64,000 bases of DNA from VXNF01 sp964291305 (GTDB lineage: Bacteria > Actinomycetota > Acidimicrobiia > Acidimicrobiales > CATQHL01). The first letter of the stretch is position 1, and each line of letters opens with the position of its first letter. Below the pieces are notes generated by a model. That model was given only the letters and a program-made list of their open reading frames with translations. It did not search any database and had not been told where the DNA came from. Positions 16,281-23,510 of the stretch are shown piece by piece. The position numbers and the translations under genes are program-made. Where the stretch lies: the NCBI GenBank assembly GCA_964291305.2, contig OZ219783.1, positions 1 to 64,000 of the forward strand, in the 5' to 3' direction.

Positions 16281-17218
16281 GTCGAGACTTCCAAATGTTG
16301 GCGCAGCGGAGGCCCTTTGGTGGCCTCCTCAAAATCCTTCAGGGCGCGTCGCTGGGCGGCGTTCAGCTTCTGCGGCACCACGACCTCAACGGTAACTAGC
16401 AGGTCACCGATTCCACTTTCGGTCTTGATGCCACGGCCACGCACTCTCAGCGTGCGGCCCGATTGGGTACCCGCCGGCAAACGCAGAGTTACCGGCTCGC
16501 CACCGAAGGTGGGGATAGTAAGACGCGTTCCCTCGGCAGCCTCGCTGAAGCTGACTGGGACTGTGAGTGTGAGGTTCTTCCCGTCACGACCGAAGAGTTG
16601 GTCCTCACCAACGCGCACGATCACGTAGAGATCCCCCGGCGGACCACCAGCGGTGCCAGCGCCCCCTTTGCCGCGCAGGCGAATTCTCTGGCCGTCGCTA
16701 ACTCCTGGCGGAATCCGGACCTTTGTCGTGCCGCCGTCGCGCCGCTCGCCCAAAGTGATCTGCCTGGTGGTGCCATTTACTGCCTCGGCAAAAGACAGCG
16801 AGACCTCCATCTGGCGATCTGGCCCCCGACGTGTATGGCTGGCACTGCTGGGCGCGCCAAAGGGATCACCCCCCTCACCAAACAGGTTCGACAACAAATC
16901 ACCGAGACCCTCAGCGCCTGAGAACTGAAACGAATGCGACCCACCGGGACCCGAGGCGACGAAGGGGCCCCCGCCAGCTGCCAGCCGGCGAATCTCGTCA
17001 TACTGAGCACGCTTGTCGGTGTCACCGATGATGTCGTAGGCAGCCGATACTTCTTTGAAGCGCTCCTCAGCGTTGGCATCACCGGGATTGCGGTCGGGAT
17101 GCAAACTACGGGCTAGGGATCGGTAGGCCTTGGTGATGTCGCTCTGCGAAGCCTCTGCTGAGACACCCAACACCCGGTAGTAGTCCTTCTGTAGCCACTC
17201 CTGGCGAATGTCGCTCAA
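16277..17218 (-). CDS. dnaJ: DnaJ/CbpA-type Hsp40 co-chaperone without zinc finger
   Basis: This co-chaperone stimulates DnaK ATPase activity and delivers substrates. The 313-residue protein has an N-terminal J domain (KDYYRVLGVS, HPD in LHPDRNPGD), a Gly/Phe-rich linker (residues ~80-125), and two C-terminal beta-domains. The four CxxCxGxG repeats of class A DnaJ are absent: the frame passes from HTRRGPDRQMEVSLSF directly into the C-terminal domains. It is therefore a class B (CbpA-like) protein in the operon position usually held by dnaJ. It follows grpE by 36 bp. Confidence 0.92.
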   Translation of the reverse strand: MSDIRQEWLQKDYYRVLGVSAEASQSDITKAYRSLARSLHPDRNPGDANAEERFKEVSAAYDIIGDTDKRAQYDEIRRLAAGGGPFVASGPGGSHSFQFSGAEGLGDLLSNLFGEGGDPFGAPSSASHTRRGPDRQMEVSLSFAEAVNGTTRQITLGERRDGGTTKVRIPPGVSDGQRIRLRGKGGAGTAGGPPGDLYVIVRVGEDQLFGRDGKNLTLTVPVSFSEAAEGTRLTIPTFGGEPVTLRLPAGTQSGRTLRVRGRGIKTESGIGDLLVTVEVVVPQKLNAAQRRALKDFEEATKGPPLRQHLEVST

Positions 17219-17254
17219 GTCCTCACCCGCCTCAAAGCTCTCGCGGGTGACTAA

Positions 17255-17848
17255 TCATCCCTGGACGCCAACCACCGCGGGCCGCAACACCCGCCCACCC
17301 CAGGCGTAGCCGGTGCGGAGCACATCGGTCACGATCGGGGCGCCAGCAGACTCGACGGTGGAGCGCTCTTCGGGGGCGGTATGCATCACCGCTTCGTGAT
17401 AGTTCGGGTCGAACGGTTCCCCCGCCGGCGAGATGACTTCAAGGCCGCTTTCGGTTAGCGAGTCCAGCAACGCGCTGTGGAGTGGCCCTACTAGTTCGTC
17501 GTCGTGGGCAGCACCCGCCTCGGCAGCGTCGAGCACCGCCAGCAGCCGGAGCGCCAAGTCGGCCGCACCGCGCTCGGCGGCCTGGGCTTGCTGCTCGGCC
17601 GCCCGGCGGCGGTAGTTAGCGAACTCTGCCTTGAGGCGCGTCAGAGCGTCTAGATACTCCGCGCACGGCTCGCACGGTGACCCAGCACCGGCCACCTCGG
17701 GCGGCACCGGAGCCTGTTCATCCTCACCGGTTGCTTCGTCGCTTGGCTCCGGGGGAACTGCTGCCTCGCCAACGCAGACCTCTGAAGGTTCTAGGTCGGG
17801 ACGAGTTGCCACATCGGGGGTGGTGTCGGGCTCGGTCGCAGTGGTCAC
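17255..17848 (-). CDS. grpE: Nucleotide exchange factor GrpE
   Basis: GrpE releases ADP from DnaK. The 197-residue protein has a ~60-residue acidic, Pro-rich N-terminus, then the long dimerisation helix (LDALTRLKAEFANYRRR), then the beta-wing domain ending GYAWGGRVLRPAVVGV, close to the GY.l.drvlRpA.V.V signature. It starts at GTG and overlaps the dnaK stop as GTGA (17845-17848). Confidence 0.95.
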   Translation of the reverse strand: MTTATEPDTTPDVATRPDLEPSEVCVGEAAVPPEPSDEATGEDEQAPVPPEVAGAGSPCEPCAEYLDALTRLKAEFANYRRRAAEQQAQAAERGAADLALRLLAVLDAAEAGAAHDDELVGPLHSALLDSLTESGLEVISPAGEPFDPNYHEAVMHTAPEERSTVESAGAPIVTDVLRTGYAWGGRVLRPAVVGVQG

Positions 17849-19674
17849 GAGTCGTCCTCGTCAAGGATCTCGGCGTCGATCACGTCATCGTTCGCACCAT
17901 TCCCGTCGGCTGGGTTGGCCGCGTCGGCGGTTTGCGTAGCCCGGGCGTACATGGCAAACACGAAGGAATCTACGGCTTGCTGCAGGTCCTGGGAGGCCGT
18001 CGCGATGGCTTTGGGGTCGTCGCCCTCGAGCGCGCTGCGGGTGGCTTCCAACTTGGCACGAAGATTGGCCGCCCCTTCGGCGTCGGCGGAAGCACCGTCC
18101 TCTTCAAGCAGCTTCTCGGCTCGGTACACCAGGGAGTCGGCCAAGTTACGGGCCTCGGCAGCCTCCCGGCGACGCCTGTCCTCTTCGGCGTGGGCCTCGG
18201 CGTCGCGCACCATCCGGTCCACCTCGTCGCTGTCCAGCGATGACTGACCGGTGATCGTGATGGACTGCTCATTGCCGGTGGCCTTGTCGCGAGCTGACAC
18301 ATGAACGATGCCGTTGGCGTCAATATCAAAGGTGACCTCGATCTGCGGTACGCCCTGCGGCGCTGGCGGGATGTCCACGAGTTGGAACTTGCCGAGCGTC
18401 TTGTTGAACTCGGCCATTTCCCGCTCGCCCTGGAGTACGTGGATCTCCACTGACGGCTGGTTGTGAGCCGCGGTGGTAAAGACCTCCGACCGCTTAGTGG
18501 GGATCGTGGTGTTGCGCTCGATGAGTCGGGTCATGATCGCGCCTTTAGTCTCGATCCCCAACGAGAGCGGGGTAACGTCTAACAGCAACACGTCGGTGAC
18601 ATCGCCCTTCAGCACGCCGGCCTGGATGGTGGCGCCGACGGCCACGACCTCGTCGGGATTCACGCCCTTGTGCGGTGCCTTACCGGTCAACTCGGTGACC
18701 AGCGCCGAGACGGCGGGCATACGGGTAGATCCACCGACCAAGATGACGTGATCCACCTCATTGGTGGCCAGACCGGCGTCTTTGAGCGCCCGCTCGAAGG
18801 GGCGACGGCAGCGATCCAGCAGGTCTGAGGTCATGGACTCAAACGCCGCGCGCGTGAGGGTGTAATCCAGGTGCAGGGGACCGGCGGAAGTGGCGGTAAT
18901 AAACGGCAGGTTGATCTGCGCTTCCTGCTTCTGGGAGAGTTCTATCTTGGCCTTCTCAGCGGCCTCCTTGAGGCGTTGCAGCGCCATAGCGTCACCGCTG
19001 AGATCCACTCCGTGATCGCCCTTGAAACGATCGGCGATCCAACTGATCACCGCCTCATCCCAATCGTCGCCACCTAACTTGGTGTCTCCGCTGGTGGACT
19101 TCACTTCAAATACGCCGTCGCCGATTTCCAGCACCGAGACGTCAAAAGTGCCTCCGCCTAGATCGAAGACCAGGACCGTCTCATCGGCGTTCTTTTTCTC
19201 TAGCCCGTATGCCAGCGCGGCCGCAGTCGGCTCATTGATGATCCGCAAGACCTCCAAGCCGGCGATCTGCCCCGCCTCCTTCGTAGCGGTGCGCTGAGCG
19301 TCGTCGAAATAGGCTGGGACGGTAATGACCGCCTCGGTCACTTCTTCACCTAGATACGTTTCGGCGTCACGCTTTAGTTTCATCAGAATGCGTGCCGAGA
19401 TCTCTTGCGGCAGGTACTTCTTCCCATCGATCTCAACGACGGGCGCCGGCTCCCCCATGTGCCGCTTGACCGAGCGAATCGTTCGGTTGGCATTGGTGAT
19501 GGCCTGACGCTTGGCAACCTCACCCACGAGCACTTCGCCGCCGGGGGCAAAGGCCACTATCGACGGCGTCGTGCGCGCGCCTTCGGCATTGGCAATCACA
19601 GTGGGATCGCCGCCCTCCATAACGCTAACTACCGAGTTGGTCGTACCCAGATCTATGCCGACTGCCTTGCCCAT
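17845..19674 (-). CDS. dnaK: Hsp70 chaperone DnaK
   Basis: This ATP-driven chaperone folds and protects client proteins. The 609-residue protein has the three Hsp70 signatures: GIDLGTTNSVVSV at the N-terminus, VFDLGGGTFDVSVLEIGDG, and VILVGGSTRMPAVS. A substrate domain and the acidic end DDVIDAEILDEDDS follow. It opens the run dnaK-grpE-dnaJ-egtB-egtD. The upstream region contains a perfect hairpin at 19716-19736. I see neither a CIRCE nor a convincing HAIR element. Confidence 0.98.
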   Translation of the reverse strand: MGKAVGIDLGTTNSVVSVMEGGDPTVIANAEGARTTPSIVAFAPGGEVLVGEVAKRQAITNANRTIRSVKRHMGEPAPVVEIDGKKYLPQEISARILMKLKRDAETYLGEEVTEAVITVPAYFDDAQRTATKEAGQIAGLEVLRIINEPTAAALAYGLEKKNADETVLVFDLGGGTFDVSVLEIGDGVFEVKSTSGDTKLGGDDWDEAVISWIADRFKGDHGVDLSGDAMALQRLKEAAEKAKIELSQKQEAQINLPFITATSAGPLHLDYTLTRAAFESMTSDLLDRCRRPFERALKDAGLATNEVDHVILVGGSTRMPAVSALVTELTGKAPHKGVNPDEVVAVGATIQAGVLKGDVTDVLLLDVTPLSLGIETKGAIMTRLIERNTTIPTKRSEVFTTAAHNQPSVEIHVLQGEREMAEFNKTLGKFQLVDIPPAPQGVPQIEVTFDIDANGIVHVSARDKATGNEQSITITGQSSLDSDEVDRMVRDAEAHAEEDRRRREAAEARNLADSLVYRAEKLLEEDGASADAEGAANLRAKLEATRSALEGDDPKAIATASQDLQQAVDSFVFAMYARATQTADAANPADGNGANDDVIDAEILDEDDS

Positions 19675-19715
19675 GGGTTGCTGCCTCTCCTAAAAATCGT
19701 TGTTTTCTGACACGT

Positions 19716-19736
19716 CCTGCTTCGTCTCGAAGCAGG
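19716..19736. promoter_or_regulatory. Perfect 9-bp inverted repeat in the dnaK upstream region
   Basis: CCTGCTTCG, a 3-base loop (TCT) and CGAAGCAGG form a perfect inverted repeat starting 42 bp upstream of dnaK. On the dnaK strand it could be an operator or a 5'-UTR hairpin. It does not match CIRCE (TTAGCACTC) or the HspR HAIR site (CTTGAGT). Confidence 0.6.
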
Positions 19737-19857
19737 CTACCTGTGCCCGGTTGGCCTGGTGTTCGCCTAAACGACGCCTCCCGGATGTGCCTCCCGGATG
19801 TTCGGACAACTAGTTCAACGCCCGCGCTTGGCAAAATCTTCCCGTTGAGTCCTAAAG

Positions 19858-19886
19858 CATGTCCTAGTCATGTCCTAGAACTAGGA
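19858..19886. promoter_or_regulatory. Tandem CATGTCCTAG repeat with inverted CTAGGA (operator-like)
   Basis: CATGTCCTAG occurs twice head-to-tail at an 11-bp spacing (19858 and 19869). The second copy forms an inverted repeat TCCTAG-AA-CTAGGA (19873-19886). The 11-bp spacing is one helical turn. It lies between divergent dnaK and gpmA, about 75 bp before gpmA, and is a candidate repressor or activator site. No known regulator is assigned. Confidence 0.45.
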
Positions 19887-19937
19887 ACAGTGACTATGGT
19901 CGCCGGCGTTGGACGGCGCTGGGCCGACCGGAGAGAA

Positions 19938-19965
19938 CCGCATAAAGATGGCCGCATAAAGATGA
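19938..19965 (+). repeat. 14-bp tandem repeat at the gpmA start, with a three-codon upstream frame
   Basis: CCGCATAAAGATG-G is repeated head-to-tail (19938-19951 and 19952-19965), duplicating the ATG. The first ATG (19948), nearer the GGAGAG ribosome site, reads only Met-Ala-Ala-stop. The second (19962) opens gpmA two bases after that stop. Confidence 0.8.
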
Positions 19966-20687
19966 GTGTGATAGCTGCCAACCTGATCCTGCTCCGCCAC
20001 GGCCAGAGCGCCTGGAACCTGGAGAACCGATTCACCGGCTGGTATGACTGCGACCTGTCACCTCAGGGCCGCGCCGAAGCCGTCGCCGCCGGCCGGGCGC
20101 TAGCCGACGCCGGCATCCGACCCGACGTGGCCCACACTTCGCTGCAGACCCGGGCGATCCACACCTGCAGCTTGGCCCTTTCAGAGGCTGCTTGCGCCGA
20201 CATCCCCACTCGGCGGCACTGGCGCCTAAACGAGCGCCACTACGGTGACTTGACGGGACTAGACAAAACGGAGACGGCTAGGCGCTACGGCGCTGAACAG
20301 GTGCAACTGTGGCGGCGCAGCTATGCCACGGCGCCGCCGCCGATTCGGCCCGACAACCCCTGGAACCCGGCCTCTGACCCCCGGTACGCCAGCCTGGCGC
20401 CCGGGGAGATGCCGCTCGGCGAGTCTCTGGCCGACGTGCTGGCACGCCTACTCCCATACTGGGAGGGTCCGCTGTGCGCTGACCTACAGGCATACAGCTG
20501 CGTGCTAGTGGCAGCCCACGGCAACAGCCTGCGGGCGCTCGTCAAACACCTAGACCGAATCAGCGAAAATGACATCAGCGCCCTGGAGATCCCAACCGGC
20601 GTACCCATCGCCTATGAGATCGACACTCACGACATGAGGCCACAGCGAGCTGCGGACTTGCCTGAACGTTTTGTAACCGGCGACTAA
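19962..20687 (+). CDS. gpmA: 2,3-bisphosphoglycerate-dependent phosphoglycerate mutase
   Basis: The enzyme interconverts 3- and 2-phosphoglycerate in glycolysis. The 241-residue protein has the catalytic motif LLRHGQSAWNLENRFTGWYD with the phosphohistidine in RHG, the NERHYGDLTGLDK block, and the second catalytic His in AAHGNSLRALVKHLD. I take the ATG at 19962 because conserved sequence begins there. The frame stays open upstream to 19743 but that part is unlike the family. The start sits in a 14-bp tandem repeat. It is divergent from dnaK. Confidence 0.95.
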   Translation: MSVIAANLILLRHGQSAWNLENRFTGWYDCDLSPQGRAEAVAAGRALADAGIRPDVAHTSLQTRAIHTCSLALSEAACADIPTRRHWRLNERHYGDLTGLDKTETARRYGAEQVQLWRRSYATAPPPIRPDNPWNPASDPRYASLAPGEMPLGESLADVLARLLPYWEGPLCADLQAYSCVLVAAHGNSLRALVKHLDRISENDISALEIPTGVPIAYEIDTHDMRPQRAADLPERFVTGD

Positions 20688-20795
20688 CCCGCGACTACCA
20701 TACGAAAGTCGTATCCGTCGGCAGTCCGTCAATAGTCCGGAATGCTGAGACGGCGCGCATTGAACAGAGCGCCCGCACCGGGCCTCGCCAAAGAG

Positions 20796-21298
20796 AGGGA
20801 GACAATATGCGTAGGACAGTAGGAATTCGTAAGCGTTGGCTGGTTGCGCTGCTAGGAGTGGTGCTGCTAGCGGCCTCCTGCGCCGACGACAGCGGCGCCA
20901 CAGACACGGCCGCGTCCGCCATGAGCGAAGCCACCGGAGCCCAAGCCGCGGCCGAAGTAGCCCTAGCAGACGCGCAAGCCGCAGCCGCTAAAGCGCGGGA
21001 AGCCCAAGCAGCGGCCGACGCCGCAGCAGCAGCCGCGACGCTGGCACAAGCCACCGCCGAAGGCAACCAAGAAGCCGTCGCCGCAGCCGAAGCCGACCTA
21101 GCCGCAGCCCAAGCCGCGGCCGAAGAAGCCCGCTCCGACGCCGCCGCGGCCCAAGCCGAAGCCGACGAAGCCGCAGCCGCGGCCGCAGCAGCCGAAGCAG
21201 CCGCAGAACAAGCCGCCGCCCCAGAACCAGCACCAGCGCCACCACCCGCCGAGGAAGACACCGAACTCATCCTCACCGTCGGAGTACCCGGCGACATC
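20796..21298 (+). repeat. Near-identical ~500-bp 5' module, copy 1
   Basis: This segment, from the ribosome-binding site through codon ~164, matches 23014-23510. I count two substitutions (one just before the ATG, one in a Ser codon) and one 6-bp indel. The flanking downstream coding sequence has diverged much more. The module encodes a lipoprotein signal and an Ala-rich coiled coil. Confidence 0.95.
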
Positions 21299-22762
21299 CA
21301 AACGCTGGATCCGTGCTGCACCAACTTCATCCGTGGCCACGAAGCCCAGCTGCTGGTGTCAGACCCACCAGTCATCCATCCGATTGAAGAGCGGGGCGGT
21401 GCCTTAGTGGCGGTCGCCGACGATTTGCTGCCGTACTACTTCGAGTCCTGGGAGGAGAGCGACGACGGTCTCACCTACACCGTCAAAGTGCGCCAAGGCG
21501 TCACCTTCGACGACGGCTCGGAGGTCACCGCTGAGACGGTGCGCTTCTGGGTAGACCGGAACCTCAACACCCCTGGCGGTGGAGCCTGGCTGCTCAACAA
21601 CATCGCTTTCATCACCGAACCGCCCGAGGTGGTCGACGAGTACACCCTGGAGTTCACGACCGATGCGCCGAGCCCAATGGTGATGCAGCAGTTCTACATG
21701 ACCTCCTCAGTACCGATTGATCCGAAAGTGGTGGAGAAGTACGCCACCGAAGACGACCCTTGGGCTATGGAACACTTCGCCACCAACGTTGAGAACCCCA
21801 GCGGCCCCTACCGGATCGCTAGTTGGCTGCCGGACCAGGAGGTCGTGTTCGAGAAGCGCGAGAACTACTGGGGCGAGCCGCGGGCCTACGACAAGATCAT
21901 CTGGAAGATCATCCCGTCCAACGCCGAGCGCGTGCAGCTACTGAGCGCCGGCGTGATCGACGTAGCCATCGGCCTCGGTACCGAAGACTTCGCCGCTCTG
22001 GCGGGGGTGGACGGCGTGACCGTGCAGCGCTTCCCCTCCAAGAACGAAGCCTACGTGGGCATGGGCAACTCCATAGCTCCGTTCGACAACGTGCTGATGC
22101 GTCAGGCGGTTTCCTACGGTATCGACTACGACGACATCGTCGAAAACGTCTACAAGGGCGAAGCGCAGCGGCTCTACGGCCCCATCCCCAACGGCTCGGC
22201 CTTCTCTCTAGGTGACCAGGTTGGCTACACGCGTGACGTGGAACGAGCGCAAGAGTTGTTGGCCGAGGCTGGCTACGACGGCAGCCCGGTGACGTTGTCG
22301 ATCGACGCTGCCAGGGGCGAGCACGAGTTGATCGCCGTGCGCGTCCAGTCGCACCTAGCCGAAGTCGGCATCGAGGTGGAGATCGAGATCCTGACCGCCG
22401 CGGTGTTCGCCGAGCGTAAGGTGGCCAAGGAACTGCAGATGTTTGTGGACGAGCTGCTGGCGTGGATCGACGATCCCAACTATCAGCTGTCGCTCAGCCT
22501 GCAATCGGGCGTCTTCGGCAACTACGCCAACTACGACAACGAGCGCGTCGACGAGATCATCCGCGACGGTTGGGCCGAAAAAGACCCAGCCGCCCGGCGG
22601 GAGATGTTCGAAGAGGCACAGCGGATCATCACCGAAGAAGCCCCATGGGCGTTCCTGGCACAGCCGGACTACAAGATCGCCCTACGGGACAACGTTGGGG
22701 GCTTCGCCCTCTATCCGAACGAGATCCCGCGACTAGCGGACCTGTACCCACTAGATCAGTAA
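20807..22762 (+). CDS. ABC transporter substrate-binding lipoprotein (family 5, peptide/nickel type), copy 1
   Basis: This is a secreted, lipid-anchored solute receptor for an Opp/Dpp-type importer. The 651-residue protein has a basic signal peptide with lipobox LLAASC, an Ala/Glu-rich coiled coil of about 110 residues (~40-145), a short Pro-rich hinge (PEPAPAPPPAEED), then the family 5 binding domain (LTVGVPGDIQTLDP, LTYTVKVRQGVTFDDG, FEKRENYWG). The domain begins with an unusual Cys-Cys pair (LDPCCTNF). The coiled coil may hold the receptor away from the membrane or oligomerise it. No permease lies next to it; a matching Opp set without a receptor lies at 39.5-43.5 kb. The ligand cannot be told. 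Confidence 0.88.
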   Translation: MRRTVGIRKRWLVALLGVVLLAASCADDSGATDTAASAMSEATGAQAAAEVALADAQAAAAKAREAQAAADAAAAAATLAQATAEGNQEAVAAAEADLAAAQAAAEEARSDAAAAQAEADEAAAAAAAAEAAAEQAAAPEPAPAPPPAEEDTELILTVGVPGDIQTLDPCCTNFIRGHEAQLLVSDPPVIHPIEERGGALVAVADDLLPYYFESWEESDDGLTYTVKVRQGVTFDDGSEVTAETVRFWVDRNLNTPGGGAWLLNNIAFITEPPEVVDEYTLEFTTDAPSPMVMQQFYMTSSVPIDPKVVEKYATEDDPWAMEHFATNVENPSGPYRIASWLPDQEVVFEKRENYWGEPRAYDKIIWKIIPSNAERVQLLSAGVIDVAIGLGTEDFAALAGVDGVTVQRFPSKNEAYVGMGNSIAPFDNVLMRQAVSYGIDYDDIVENVYKGEAQRLYGPIPNGSAFSLGDQVGYTRDVERAQELLAEAGYDGSPVTLSIDAARGEHELIAVRVQSHLAEVGIEVEIEILTAAVFAERKVAKELQMFVDELLAWIDDPNYQLSLSLQSGVFGNYANYDNERVDEIIRDGWAEKDPAARREMFEEAQRIITEEAPWAFLAQPDYKIALRDNVGGFALYPNEIPRLADLYPLDQ

Positions 22763-22803
22763 CTCTGAACCGCGGGCGCGAACCGGCACCCGCCTGAACT
22801 AGC

Positions 22804-22858
22804 CAGCGGCACCTCGCTCAACTTCTCAGAGGTTCGGGCGGGGTGCCGCTGCCGTTTT
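22804..22858 (+). terminator. Hairpin with T-run after the first binding-protein gene
   Basis: CAGCGGCACCTCGC (22804) pairs with GCGGGGTGCCGCTG (22838-22851) with one G-T pair. The loop is about 20 bases, and TTTT follows at 22855. It lies 42 bp after the stop and would separate expression of the two paralogues. Confidence 0.6.
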
Positions 22859-23013
22859 ATGTCAGCCCTGGCGAACAAACAGCCATCGGCTCGGCTCCGA
22901 GGCAGACAGAAGTTACGGGCAAAACCCCGCTGACCGAGCGGGACTAACATGAGGATCAACGGCCAATCCGACGACTCGATTAGTCATCTGGTGCCGAAAT
23001 GGTGCTGCGTGCA

Positions 23014-23510
23014 AGGGAGAGAATATGCGTAGGACAGTAGGAATTCGTAAGCGTTGGCTGGTTGCGCTGCTAGGAGTGGTGCTGCTAGCGGCCTCCTGCG
23101 CCGACGACAGTGGCGCCACAGACACGGCCGCGTCCGCCATGAGCGAAGCCACCGGAGCCCAAGCCGCGGCCGAAGTAGCCCTAGCAGACGCGCAAGCCGC
23201 AGCCGCTAAAGCGCGGGAAGCCCAAGCAGCGGCCGACGCCGCAGCAGCAGCCGCGACGCTGGCACAAGCCACCGCCGAAGGCAACCAAGAAGCCGTCGCC
23301 GCAGCCGAAGCCGACCTAGCCGCAGCCCAAGCCGCGGCCGAAGAAGCCCGCTCCGACGCCGCCGCGGCCCAAGCCGAAGCCGACGAAGCCGCAGCCGCGG
23401 CCGCAGCAGCCGAAGCAGCCGCAGAACAAGCCGCCGCCCCAGCACCAGCGCCACCACCCGCCGAGGAAGACACCGAACTCATCCTCACCGTCGGAGTACC
23501 CGGCGACATC
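23014..23510 (+). repeat. Near-identical ~500-bp 5' module, copy 2
   Basis: This is the partner of 20796-21298, lacking 6 bp (two codons) in the Pro-rich hinge. It begins in the ribosome-binding region (AGGGAGA) and ends inside the start of the binding domain. Confidence 0.95.

Noticed and set aside
19675..19961. CIRCE or HspR (HAIR) site upstream of dnaK
   Set aside because: No TTAGCACTC-N9-GAGTGCTAA and no CTTGAGT-N7-ACTCAAG; a lone GTTGAGTC near 19850 has no matching half.
20695..21375. Long Ala/Ser-rich frame antisense to the first binding-protein gene (and its twin at 22913-23587)
   Set aside because: It is the shadow of an Ala-rich coiled coil: the biased GC codon pattern keeps the opposite strand open. 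There is no ribosome site, and the twin exists only because the sense DNA is duplicated.
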